A stretch of 64,000 nucleotides of DNA from RGIG7213 sp045540335 (GTDB taxonomy: Bacteria; Bacillota; Clostridia; Oscillospirales; CAG-272), in NCBI GenBank assembly GCA_045540335.1, contig JAZQHC010000036.1, positions 72,461 to 136,460 on the forward strand, read 5' to 3'. Below the pieces are notes generated by a model. It searched no databases, had not been told where the DNA came from, and saw only the letters and a list, made by a program, of their open reading frames with translations. Both the position numbers and the translations under genes were made by a program. Shown one piece after another: positions 8,603 through 16,377 of the stretch (position 1 is the stretch's first letter; each line of letters begins with the position of its first letter).

Positions 8603-9722
8603 TGTATTCCACCTTATCTATTCTGTATTTGTCTATTACCTTTTGGTTTACGGATATTTGATCGAAATACCCCATTACCTTTTGTTTGAATTTTTCTTCT
8701 TCTATCAGCTCTTCAAAATTCTTAAAATCGCTTTCGTTTTCCGTATGGTCGTACCCCTCGTCGTCAAGCGGAAGGCGTTGCAAAAGGTGCAATCCGTAGC
8801 TTGAACGTATAAGCTGCACTTCGTTTTCAGCCATTTTCATTACCGTATCGGAAATATCCGAAAAATACGTATCGGACGAAGCCGTCTGTTTATTAAAGTA
8901 GTGACCGTAGATATATTTTTCAAACGAAAGCTCTTCGGTGTATTCTATAATAAGATCGTCGAAATTTTCGCCGTCTTTCGCGCGTTGCAAAAGACCTTGT
9001 GCAAGGGTAAACTTTTCATCCCATCTTTCGTCGGATATTTCTTCGGTTATGGCGTAGCCCTCGCTGTCGAACTTGATCTTTCCGTTTTCGTCATATACAA
9101 AATCAACGTCCATTATATAAAGATGCTTGTACCTGTAATAATTATCGGTATAGTACGCATTTCTGTCTTCCTTGGTAACTATTTCTTTACCGCTTTCGCC
9201 GTAAAGGTAATCCTGCACTGCCTCTGCCTTTGCATTATTGATAAAGATATCGTACATATCGTTTATATCCAAGCCGAGGGCTTGCATCAGCTCGTCCTTG
9301 GCAAACTCCTCTTCCCCGCCTACGCCGAGAATCAGCCCGTCAAGAATACTTTGCGCCTCTGCCTGTTTTTCTGCAGAAAGGGTAAGGCGATACTCGTCAA
9401 ACAGATATTCTGCCACCAGCTTTGATTTTATTGCAGTAAGGGAAACGTCCTGCAGATAATCGCTTACCGTTACCCCGTTTGATGATGACGCCCAAAATTC
9501 CTCCGTATCGTCCTCGCCAAAGGAATATATCCAATACGGGCGGTAGCAGGACATATAGTACGCGTATATCTCCTCTTCCATGGTAACGCCGCCTATCTGA
9601 AGTGCGTAATCGCCGAAAATCTTTTTTATCTGCGCGCAAGACGGCAACGCCAAGGCAACGGCGCACAATAAAACTGCGGCAACCGCCTTGCGAAGCGTTG
9701 CTGTGAATTTATACTTTCTCAT
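8577..9722 (-). CDS. parvulin-type (PpiC/PrsA-like) foldase lipoprotein, paralogue
   Basis: 381 residues with the same layout as the next gene: a lipoprotein-type signal (LALPSC, with an unusual Pro before the small residue), a helical N-terminal region, a parvulin-like segment beginning around YRYKHLYIMDVDF and ending GLHLLQRLPL. The two are diverged tandem duplicates, translated as an overlapping pair. The charged, low-complexity inserts make domain limits uncertain. Role inferred: folding of exported proteins. Confidence 0.83.
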   Translation of the reverse strand: MRKYKFTATLRKAVAAVLLCAVALALPSCAQIKKIFGDYALQIGGVTMEEEIYAYYMSCYRPYWIYSFGEDDTEEFWASSSNGVTVSDYLQDVSLTAIKSKLVAEYLFDEYRLTLSAEKQAEAQSILDGLILGVGGEEEFAKDELMQALGLDINDMYDIFINNAKAEAVQDYLYGESGKEIVTKEDRNAYYTDNYYRYKHLYIMDVDFVYDENGKIKFDSEGYAITEEISDERWDEKFTLAQGLLQRAKDGENFDDLIIEYTEELSFEKYIYGHYFNKQTASSDTYFSDISDTVMKMAENEVQLIRSSYGLHLLQRLPLDDEGYDHTENESDFKNFEELIEEEKFKQKVMGYFDQISVNQKVIDKYRIDKVEYSESWTYVF

Positions 9723-9886
9723 ATTTTTTGCCTTTCAACAAAATTACACATTATAAGTGGTATTATACATCGTAAAGCCGATAATTTCCACCCATACGGT
9801 GTTAGATTTTATGTCGATTTTTTAAACTATTATAAAATATATACTTTTACCCTGATTTCCGAACACAGTTTTCTTCATATCCGCGG

Positions 9887-9915
9887 TTGACTTTTTTAAA
9901 AATTAGGTGTATAAT
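9887..9915 (+). promoter_or_regulatory. sigma-A promoter for the glycosyltransferase gene
   Basis: TTGACT (9887-9892), 17 nt spacer, TATAAT (9910-9915). Transcription would start near 9922, giving a short leader with an unusual run of eight G at 9943-9950. Confidence 0.85.
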
Positions 9916-9968
9916 ACCACCGTACGCCATGTAAAAACGCAAGGGGGGGGATATTTATTAAAAATTGG

Positions 9969-11117
9969 TTGTTCGTGCTTAATCCGTTACACCCGTACCG
10001 CGACCATAATTCAAATCTGGTTCTGCGCCTGATTCCTTATATGGACGTCAATGCAAAGATCTGTACGCTGAACGACTCTTACGAAAACAAAGGTCTTCCC
10101 AAAAAAATTGACGGATTTCCCATTTCTTTCGCAAAAAGGCACAAATGGTTTGAAAAAGCGGCGATGAAATTATTTAAACTGAAATTAGGTGAAAACACTG
10201 CGTTGGAATTTGTTTACAGCATAGAACATTCCTTATCAGCTCCGTTGATATTTTCAAAGCCCGATGTAATCTTTTCTGTATATCACCGTTTTCATCCTTA
10301 TTTTTCGGCGTCATTGCTAAAACGGAATGCACAAAAACTTTTGTTTTTACTTGATCCAACCGATGCCATGCTGGTTCTTGATGAAAGCGCGGATAAAGAA
10401 TGGAAGTGGCACAAAAAATTACTTAAAAACTACGACATTGTTTTCACCACACGCTTTATTAAAGACGCGATGGCAAAAAAAGGGTACGAATTGTATGCCA
10501 ACCGCGTGGTTGAAGTGTCGTTTCCCATGGTTACGGGATTTTCAATCAAGCCCCAAAAAGAAAAGTCTGACGATCAAAAAATAACTTTGGCATTTCCGGG
10601 CAAGTTATATCCACACCTAAGGTCACCGGAATATTTTTTAAAAATAGTCTCAAAGCTGGATAAGCGTTTCAAGGTGATATTTATGGGCTCGGGCTGCAAA
10701 GCGGTTATAAACAGCTTCTCTGTAAATACAGAAGCCGAGATAGTCGTTTTGGGCGCGCAAGAATATAACGTTGCACAACAAGCAATGGCTGATGCGGATA
10801 TTTTGATAAATATCGGAAACTCTGTTCCTGTGCATATGCCGTCAAAAACGCTTGAATACATAAATACGGGCAAGCCGTTTGTTAATTTTTACAAATTAGA
10901 CGATTGCCCAACGCTTTACTACACAAAAAGATATCCGCTTTGCTTGAATTTCAGCGAGAAAAACGAAGATATCGATACAGTGGCAAAGGAATTTATTGAT
11001 TTCTGCGTGCAGTCAAAGGGCAAGCAGCTTTCACAGGATTGGATATTTGAAAACTTCAAGGAATGTACGCCGCAATATATTGCAAAGCAAATAACCGATG
11101 CCTGCGCGGAATTATAA
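9969..11117 (+). CDS. GT-B-fold glycosyltransferase-like protein
   Basis: 382 residues from the TTG at 9969. The C-terminal half resembles family 4-type glycosyltransferases: a strand-rich Rossmann region (KITLAFPGKLYPH), then ADADILINIG and PSKTLEYINTGKPFVNF, where the Glu of the SKTLEY segment would contact the donor nucleotide sugar. The N-terminal half is diverged. Start uncertain: the G8 ribosome-binding stretch is 18 nt from the TTG but 6 nt from an in-frame ATT at 9957, which would add MKNW. No polysaccharide cluster surrounds it; acceptor unknown. Confidence 0.75.
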   Translation: MFVLNPLHPYRDHNSNLVLRLIPYMDVNAKICTLNDSYENKGLPKKIDGFPISFAKRHKWFEKAAMKLFKLKLGENTALEFVYSIEHSLSAPLIFSKPDVIFSVYHRFHPYFSASLLKRNAQKLLFLLDPTDAMLVLDESADKEWKWHKKLLKNYDIVFTTRFIKDAMAKKGYELYANRVVEVSFPMVTGFSIKPQKEKSDDQKITLAFPGKLYPHLRSPEYFLKIVSKLDKRFKVIFMGSGCKAVINSFSVNTEAEIVVLGAQEYNVAQQAMADADILINIGNSVPVHMPSKTLEYINTGKPFVNFYKLDDCPTLYYTKRYPLCLNFSEKNEDIDTVAKEFIDFCVQSKGKQLSQDWIFENFKECTPQYIAKQITDACAEL

Positions 11118-11199
11118 AAACGACAAGCTTATATCTTCCAACAGATCCAACTAACACATCGGATATATAATCATTTCAAGTTTAACGAGGTTATCATCA

Positions 11200-11814
11200 A
11201 TGGAATACAGAACGAAAGTAATTATAATATCTTGGGTATTGATAGCACTTTCTTTGATACTTATAGTATTTTGCTTAGGTATGCTGTCGCACCAAAATAC
11301 GGTTATTCCAAGCAGCAAAGACTCTTACGACCGTACGATCGAGCTTTCGAAAACTTCAAGCCCAACGAAGATCATAGTCTATGGCGACGATTGTAAATTC
11401 AGAAAAGAGGTATCGTTTACGCAAATATCCTCAATAACGAAGGAAGCGTTCGAAAACAACAACGGATATGACTGCAAGATCGTCGTTATAAACGACATAA
11501 ACAACAATGCAGAACTGAATAACGAGGATTTTGATATTTTAAAGGCGCACGTGCTTGAAGGCGAATACGATCTTTACTATTTCGGCAGCAGATATCTGGC
11601 GCGTTTTGCGGAAGCCGGCTTTGTCAGCACACCGTTTTCAAATAATGCGGGCGGATTTAAGCTGGCGCACCGTAAAAACTCTTCAGACACAAAAATAACG
11701 GAAATAGTGTGGGCGCAAGAAGATAAAACCGCCTACGAAAAAGACGGCGGATACCTTGGGCAGCTTATATTTACGCATATAAGACACTCATATTACGAAA
11801 ATGCATCAAATTGA
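11200..11814 (+). CDS. membrane-anchored protein of unknown function
   Basis: 204 residues. One N-terminal membrane helix (about residues 7-30), then a soluble domain of alternating strands and helices (TKIIVYGDDCKF, CKIVVINDINN, YDLYYFGSRY). I do not recognise the family. It follows the glycosyltransferase by 83 nt and is followed by a strong terminator, so both may share a transcript. Confidence 0.7.
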   Translation: MEYRTKVIIISWVLIALSLILIVFCLGMLSHQNTVIPSSKDSYDRTIELSKTSSPTKIIVYGDDCKFRKEVSFTQISSITKEAFENNNGYDCKIVVINDINNNAELNNEDFDILKAHVLEGEYDLYYFGSRYLARFAEAGFVSTPFSNNAGGFKLAHRKNSSDTKITEIVWAQEDKTAYEKDGGYLGQLIFTHIRHSYYENASN

Positions 11815-11840
11815 TTTTAAATAGCATTATTGTTTTGCAA

Positions 11841-11870
11841 CAAACGGCACGTACTGCCGTTTGTTTTTTT
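11841..11870 (+). terminator. Rho-independent terminator
   Basis: A perfect 9-bp stem (CAAACGGCA with TGCCGTTTG) around a 5-nt loop, followed by T7. It ends the glycosyltransferase transcript before spoIIP. Confidence 0.92.
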
Positions 11871-11952
11871 ATCGCAAATCCCCCTATGATGCGTTCTACC
11901 GTGGCGCGCCCTTGAATATAATGTTTTAACACATCAAAAAGGGGATTTTTTT

Positions 11953-13137
11953 ATGAAAAATACGGAAATTGATCTTAAAGGCCTTAAAGTATCCGCGGGA
12001 TTGAAAAAAATACGCAGCAGGACAAGGCTATGCTACGTTGTATATCCGCTTGCATTTTTCTGCCTTGTTTTGGGCGTCATATTTGCACTTGAGGACGGCA
12101 TCAGAGTGATTGCATCTTCGATTAAAAACGCAGACGGTACCGAAGATGCAACAAAAGGCACATCGGAATTATTGCTTGAGGAAACGAAGGCAGAAGAAAC
12201 GGAAATACCAAAAGCTCCGCACCAAGAAATACCGTACGTAATGGGTATAGACGACCTTGAACCGCTCGGTCTTTCCGAATACTACTACCTTAACCGAGAC
12301 GTTTTGCCCGATGATATTTACGGATTTAATTACAATTTAGTTCCGCAGGGGCACAAGGCAATAGTGCCGATATCGTTGGCGCGCGAATCCAACGGGGAGG
12401 AAATGTATATTAAAAACAAAACCGACTACGACATAAACGCAGAAGACTACGTTGATTTTAAACTTCCCGAATACACCGAAACAGACGAATACACCGTATT
12501 GATAATCCACACGCACGGAACAGAAGCATATACCCCCGACGGCGTGCTTTCCGACGATCCGAACGACCCGTACTTTACACGCTCGGAGGATAACGAAGAA
12601 AATATGGTTTCCGTAGGTGCCGTAATGGCAGAAATATTTGAAAAAAACGGTATAAAAACGCTTCACCACACCGTTGCCGTTGATACCACGATAGACGATT
12701 ATTCAAAAGCATATTCCGCATCTGCAAAAATAATAAAGGATACTTTAAAAAAGTATCCTTCGATTAAATACGTTTTCGACGTTCACCGCGACGGCGTAAT
12801 GCTTTCCACCGGCGAAAAGGCAAAAGCCGTTTGCCGCGTTGACGGAAAGCTTGCCGCCCAGGTAATGACCGTTGTGGGCAGCGACTTTCTCGGCCAAGAC
12901 CACCCCAACTGGGAAAATAACCTTGCCTTTGCCGTACTGCTTCAAAACAGACTTGAAGAAGCCTACACCGACATATGCCGCCCCATAACCTTAAAGCAGG
13001 GCGCGTTTAACCAACATTTAAGCCCTATGGGACTGTTATTGGAAATAGGAACAGACGGCAATACGCTACAGGAGGCAAAATATTCTGCCGAAATACTTGC
13101 ACGCGAAATTTCCGCATTGATAACAAACGCAGATTAA
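11953..13137 (+). CDS. spoIIP: stage II sporulation protein P (peptidoglycan hydrolase)
   Basis: 394 residues. A membrane helix near residues 27-48, an acidic linker, then the SpoIIP amidase/endopeptidase domain: HTHGTEAY, later DVHRDG, and LLLEIGTDGNTLQEA at the C-terminus, which carry the metal ligands and catalytic Glu of the family. With SpoIID and SpoIIM it degrades septal peptidoglycan during engulfment. It overlaps the convergent DUF4364 gene by 4 nt. This is direct evidence that the host lineage sporulates or did so recently. Confidence 0.93.
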   Translation: MKNTEIDLKGLKVSAGLKKIRSRTRLCYVVYPLAFFCLVLGVIFALEDGIRVIASSIKNADGTEDATKGTSELLLEETKAEETEIPKAPHQEIPYVMGIDDLEPLGLSEYYYLNRDVLPDDIYGFNYNLVPQGHKAIVPISLARESNGEEMYIKNKTDYDINAEDYVDFKLPEYTETDEYTVLIIHTHGTEAYTPDGVLSDDPNDPYFTRSEDNEENMVSVGAVMAEIFEKNGIKTLHHTVAVDTTIDDYSKAYSASAKIIKDTLKKYPSIKYVFDVHRDGVMLSTGEKAKAVCRVDGKLAAQVMTVVGSDFLGQDHPNWENNLAFAVLLQNRLEEAYTDICRPITLKQGAFNQHLSPMGLLLEIGTDGNTLQEAKYSAEILAREISALITNAD

Positions 13138-13658
13138 AGCTGCATACCCTCGCCCATTAAAAACGAATATATAAATCTGTACAAATGCTCGGGATTTTCA
13201 AGGAAGGACCTTTCCATTCTTTTGGCTTGAAAATCAGTTTCGGCATTTACCGTAACGGAGATGACCTGTTTACCGCGTCGAAAAACCGAAAGACGGATAT
13301 CCACCGTACCGTCTTGCGCGGGGGTCAGCTCCGTTTTAATTTTCGTTTTGCTTTTTTCAAACGACAAAAGGCGGATAGCGTTGCGTATCCCTCTTTCGCG
13401 TATATATCCCGCGATATCACCCTTAAGTGTTTTGGCTATAAACTCGCCCGCGGGGGTAATTTCGTACATATCGCCTTCTGTCTGACGTACGAAATTTGAA
13501 GCCTTAAGTTCTTCAAACTGGTCTATAAAATCAAAATTGCTTACAAAATCGTCTTGCACGACGATATCGTTTATTTGTGAATACTTCAACGGATAATCAA
13601 CGTAAAGCATCAAGGTAAGTATATAAAGGCGAATATCGCCCGAATCTTTCAAACGCAT
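13134..13658 (-). CDS. DUF4364-family winged-helix protein
   Basis: 174 residues. The N-terminal half looks like a winged helix (LKYSQINDIVVQDDF, then EELKASNFVRQTEGDMYEITPAG), matching the DUF4364 family of Firmicutes. The C-terminal half is a small mixed domain with a run of basic residues. Members are thought to be DNA-binding regulators but I know no characterised target. Its 3' end overlaps that of spoIIP. Confidence 0.82.
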   Translation of the reverse strand: MRLKDSGDIRLYILTLMLYVDYPLKYSQINDIVVQDDFVSNFDFIDQFEELKASNFVRQTEGDMYEITPAGEFIAKTLKGDIAGYIRERGIRNAIRLLSFEKSKTKIKTELTPAQDGTVDIRLSVFRRGKQVISVTVNAETDFQAKRMERSFLENPEHLYRFIYSFLMGEGMQL

Positions 13659-13768
13659 TTTTTAAAGCCCCTTATTTATATTTTTGCTTTGGGGTATAAT
13701 TTTATCATAAAATACTTTCAATATTCAATATTTTGCCGTGAATTTAGTAAATTTTTTTTGAATATCTA

Positions 13769-13796
13769 TTGACATTGTTAAAAATTGTGCTATAAT
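13769..13796 (+). promoter_or_regulatory. sigma-A promoter for the sigma-factor gene
   Basis: TTGACA (13769-13774), 16 nt spacer, TATAAT (13791-13796), about 50 nt upstream of the SigH-like start codon. Confidence 0.85.
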
Positions 13797-13849
13797 TAGG
13801 TTAGGATATTTATACAGATTTTGGCGCAATTAGGCAGGGGGTAGTACCA

Positions 13850-14398
13850 ATGGCAGAAGACATAGACGTTTCCCTTGCCAAAAACGGCAATACAGATGCC
13901 TTCGGCCGCCTGCTTTCATCATACTATCCGTTGATAGTTGCGCTTGCAACGCGCTTCCACAGTGAGGGGTTATCTGCAGGCATCGGCGTGGAAGACCTTA
14001 TGCAAGAAGCAAGCATTGCTTTTTACAACGCCGTAAAAACGTACGAGGTAGGAAAGCATACCACCTTCGGGCTTTACGCAAAGATCTGTATGAAAAACGC
14101 TATCGTTTCTTTCGTAAGGAAAAACTCCGATTCGCTTCACACCGCGCTTGACGAGGCAATGCAAAAAGACGAATCGACTACCGACGGCGAACCGCTTGGC
14201 TGGCTGATATCGGTAGAACAGACGGAGGATCTTAAAATAAAGATACGTTCCCTTTTGACAGAATACGAGTATAAGGTTCTTATCTGCCACGTATGCGGAA
14301 AATCCGCCTCGGCAACGGCGAAAGAGCTTGGCGTTAGCGAAAAATCCGTTTATAATGCAATTGCACGGGCAAAAACCAAGCTGAAAAGCTTGATTTGA
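13850..14398 (+). CDS. SigH-like sigma-70 family RNA polymerase sigma factor
   Basis: 182 residues. Region 2 spans about residues 20-85 (VEDLMQEASIAFYNAVKTYE, then FGLYAKICMKNAIVSFVRK) and region 4 about 125-180 (YEYKVLICHVCGKSASATAKELGVSEKSVYNAI, a helix-turn-helix for the -35 element). There is no region 1.1 and little of region 3. It resembles sporulation sigma-H but is shorter than the Bacillus protein (about 218 residues), so the assignment to SigH is inferred. AGGGGGT precedes the ATG. Confidence 0.85.
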   Translation: MAEDIDVSLAKNGNTDAFGRLLSSYYPLIVALATRFHSEGLSAGIGVEDLMQEASIAFYNAVKTYEVGKHTTFGLYAKICMKNAIVSFVRKNSDSLHTALDEAMQKDESTTDGEPLGWLISVEQTEDLKIKIRSLLTEYEYKVLICHVCGKSASATAKELGVSEKSVYNAIARAKTKLKSLI

Positions 14399-14512
14399 TA
14401 TATTTTATGTCCTGGTAGCTTAAGCAGAGCGTTGATTTTCAAAGGTGACGGTCAAAGTCCGTCCGGGGGCAAAATAAATAATTTTTATCCTAATTAAAGC
14501 GAGGTACCAAAC

Positions 14513-14794
14513 ATGTACGAAGACAAGACATTGGTTTGCAAAGATTGCGGTCAGGAATTTGTATTCTCCGCAGGTGAGCAGGCATTCTATGCAGAAAAGG
14601 GTTTCCAGAACGAACCCCAAAGATGCAAGGCTTGCCGCGACGCTAAGAAAAACGCAGCCAAAGCCCCCAGGGAGTTCCATACCGCTGTATGCGCTAAGTG
14701 CGGCGGCGAAGCGAAAGTTCCTTTCCTTCCCAGCAATGACAAGCCTGTTTACTGCAGCGATTGCTTCACACAGATAAAGAATTCCGAAAACTGA
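14513..14794 (+). CDS. zinc-ribbon protein
   Basis: 93 residues with three Cys-x2-Cys pairs: CKDC and CKAC in the N-terminal zinc ribbon (KTLVCKDCGQEFVFSAGEQ type), then CAKC and CSDC in a second ribbon (PVYCSDCF). Small cytosolic zinc-binding proteins of this type are common in Clostridia and of unknown function; nucleic-acid binding is likely. It follows the sigma factor by 114 nt of sequence with a GACGG/CCGTC hairpin and ends in its own terminator. Confidence 0.85.
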   Translation: MYEDKTLVCKDCGQEFVFSAGEQAFYAEKGFQNEPQRCKACRDAKKNAAKAPREFHTAVCAKCGGEAKVPFLPSNDKPVYCSDCFTQIKNSEN

Positions 14795-14814
14795 TTCAGT
14801 TAAGAATAAAAAGC

Positions 14815-14849
14815 GCACCCATGGCAATAAAAGCCGTGGGTGTCTTTTT
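14815..14849 (+). terminator. Rho-independent terminator
   Basis: Stem CACCCATGGC / GCCGTGGGTG around AATAAAA, followed by a T5 tract; downstream of the zinc-ribbon gene. Confidence 0.88.
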
Positions 14850-14969
14850 GCTTTTATCATTCTATATAACGGCAATCCGTCAATACGGGCGCATGATACC
14901 CACGGCAAAGCGCCGCGCACGCCAAAGAAAGCATTTGCCGCCGCATTGGGCAATTCATCAAAATGATGC

Positions 14970-14998
14970 TTGACAAATAACCGCATCCGTAATATAAT
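14970..14998 (+). promoter_or_regulatory. sigma-A promoter for the cysK-like gene
   Basis: Perfect TTGACA (14970-14975), 17 nt spacer, perfect TATAAT (14993-14998), 33 nt before the start codon. Confidence 0.92.
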
Positions 14999-15031
14999 AT
15001 ACCAATAAAACTATTTGGAAAAGAGATAACA

Positions 15032-15961
15032 ATGGTATATAACGATATATTGCAAGCCATGGGGCACACCCCTATGATACGGTTAAGCAACAAAATGGTA
15101 TCGGAAGATTCGGCAGAGGTGCTTGTAAAGTTTGAAGGCTTGAACGTGGGCGGTTCTATCAAAACGAGAACCGCGTACAACATGATACTTGAAGCGGAAA
15201 AGCAAGGCATAATAAAGCCCGATACTATTATAGTTGAGCCTACAAGCGGCAACCAGGGCATCGGTCTTGCGTTGGTTGGTGCTGTACGCGGCTATAAAAC
15301 GGTAATAATAATGCCCGATTCCGTAAGTGAAGAACGCAGGCTGCTTGTTCGCCACTACGGTGCAGAGGTAATACTTGTTCACGATGCGGGCAATATAGGT
15401 GACTGCATCGACGAATGCTTAAAAACCGCCTTGCGTATGCAAAAGGAAGACGCGCGCGTATTTATCCCTCAGCAATTTGAAAACAAGGCAAACCCTATGG
15501 CACACCGCCACCATACCGCACTTGAAATAATGGAGCAGGTTGCCGCACCGATACACGGCTTCGTTTCAGGGATAGGAACGGGCGGTACTATAACCGGCAT
15601 AGGCGAGGTGTTAAAGGCGCAAAACCCCGATATAGTTATCTGGGCGGTAGAGCCTGAAAACGCCGCTATTCTTGCAGGCGGTACGATAGGAACGCACATT
15701 CAGATGGGCATAGGCGACGGGCTTATCCCCGACGTTCTTAACTGTGAAATATACGAGGATATCTGCATAATAACAGATGATGAGGCAATAGCGACCGCAA
15801 AAAATCTTGCAAAATTCGAAGGCTTGATGTGCGGTATTTCCAGCGGAACAAACGTTGCCGCGGCAATCAAATTGGCGAAAAAATTAGGCAAGGGAAAAAC
15901 GGTAATCACCGTTCTGCCCGATACGGCGGAAAGATACTTCTCTACCCCGTTGTTTGATTAA
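15032..15961 (+). CDS. cysK: cysteine synthase family PLP enzyme (O-acetylserine sulfhydrylase)
   Basis: 309 residues, the usual length. The PLP lysine lies in GGSIKTRTA (commonly GGSVKDR), the substrate loop is PTSGNQG (commonly TSGNTG), and the phosphate-binding loop is GIGTGGTITG. The family makes cysteine from O-acetylserine and sulfide in the cytosol. The Asp to Thr change after the PLP Lys and the Gln in the substrate loop are shared with some clostridial variants as I recall, so the exact acyl acceptor is not certain. It is monocistronic between a promoter and a terminator. Confidence 0.87.
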   Translation: MVYNDILQAMGHTPMIRLSNKMVSEDSAEVLVKFEGLNVGGSIKTRTAYNMILEAEKQGIIKPDTIIVEPTSGNQGIGLALVGAVRGYKTVIIMPDSVSEERRLLVRHYGAEVILVHDAGNIGDCIDECLKTALRMQKEDARVFIPQQFENKANPMAHRHHTALEIMEQVAAPIHGFVSGIGTGGTITGIGEVLKAQNPDIVIWAVEPENAAILAGGTIGTHIQMGIGDGLIPDVLNCEIYEDICIITDDEAIATAKNLAKFEGLMCGISSGTNVAAAIKLAKKLGKGKTVITVLPDTAERYFSTPLFD

Positions 15962-16013
15962 AAATCAGCACACCGTACGGTAAATTTACACTTAAACAAA
16001 AATAATTTTATAA

Positions 16014-16043
16014 AACCGCAGATAACCGTTCTGCGGTTTTTTA
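16014..16043 (+). terminator. Rho-independent terminator after cysK
   Basis: Perfect 9-bp stem AACCGCAGA / TCTGCGGTT with a 7-nt loop and a following T-rich tract. Confidence 0.9.
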
Positions 16044-16280
16044 TTGTAAATACCATGCAATTCTCACAAAAGCAACGCCTGCAAAATTTCGGCGTTTTTT
16101 AATCATCACGCACCAAAATTGCCACATTAACGCGATGTAAAAATTAAAATACGGCGTTTTCACCTGTAAAAAAACGCCAAACGGCAAAAAATGTTAAACA
16201 GTAATTAATAATATTTTATTGAATATAAACGATTATTTATGTTAAACTACAAAACTGGAGGGGTTTAGTGTGTAGCAGTT

Positions 16281-16325
16281 AATTTTGCGCACATTTGTGT
16301 GGGCACATTTTATGTGCTCAAAATT
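16281..16325 (+). promoter_or_regulatory. structured pnp leader (three-way junction)
   Basis: AATTTTG (16281-16287) pairs with CAAAATT (16319-16325) and encloses two hairpins built from related arms: CGCACA-TT-TGTGTG and GGCACAT-TTT-ATGTGC. It lies about 50 nt before the pnp start. In enterobacteria pnp is autoregulated through a leader stem cut by RNase III; a similar role here is inference. Confidence 0.55.
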
Positions 16326-16377
16326 AAATGTTATGCACAATATTCCTTCAAAAATATATTTTTTAAAGGAGAATGAA

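Larger units (their letters stand above)
15962..16377. other. intergenic region between cysK and pnp
   Basis: 416 bases without a gene: a terminator (16014-16043), AT-rich sequence with scattered CGGCGTTTT fragments, a weak promoter-like pair TTGAAT-17-TTAAAC near 16218-16246, and a folded pnp leader at 16281-16325. Confidence 0.6.

Noticed and set aside
14405..14475. tRNA-like stretch between the sigma factor and the zinc-ribbon gene, with GACGG-TCAAAGT-CCGTC resembling a T-arm
   Set aside because: The loop does not fit the TTCRANN pattern, no anticodon stem can be formed, and the acceptor arms pair badly. At most it is a leader hairpin.
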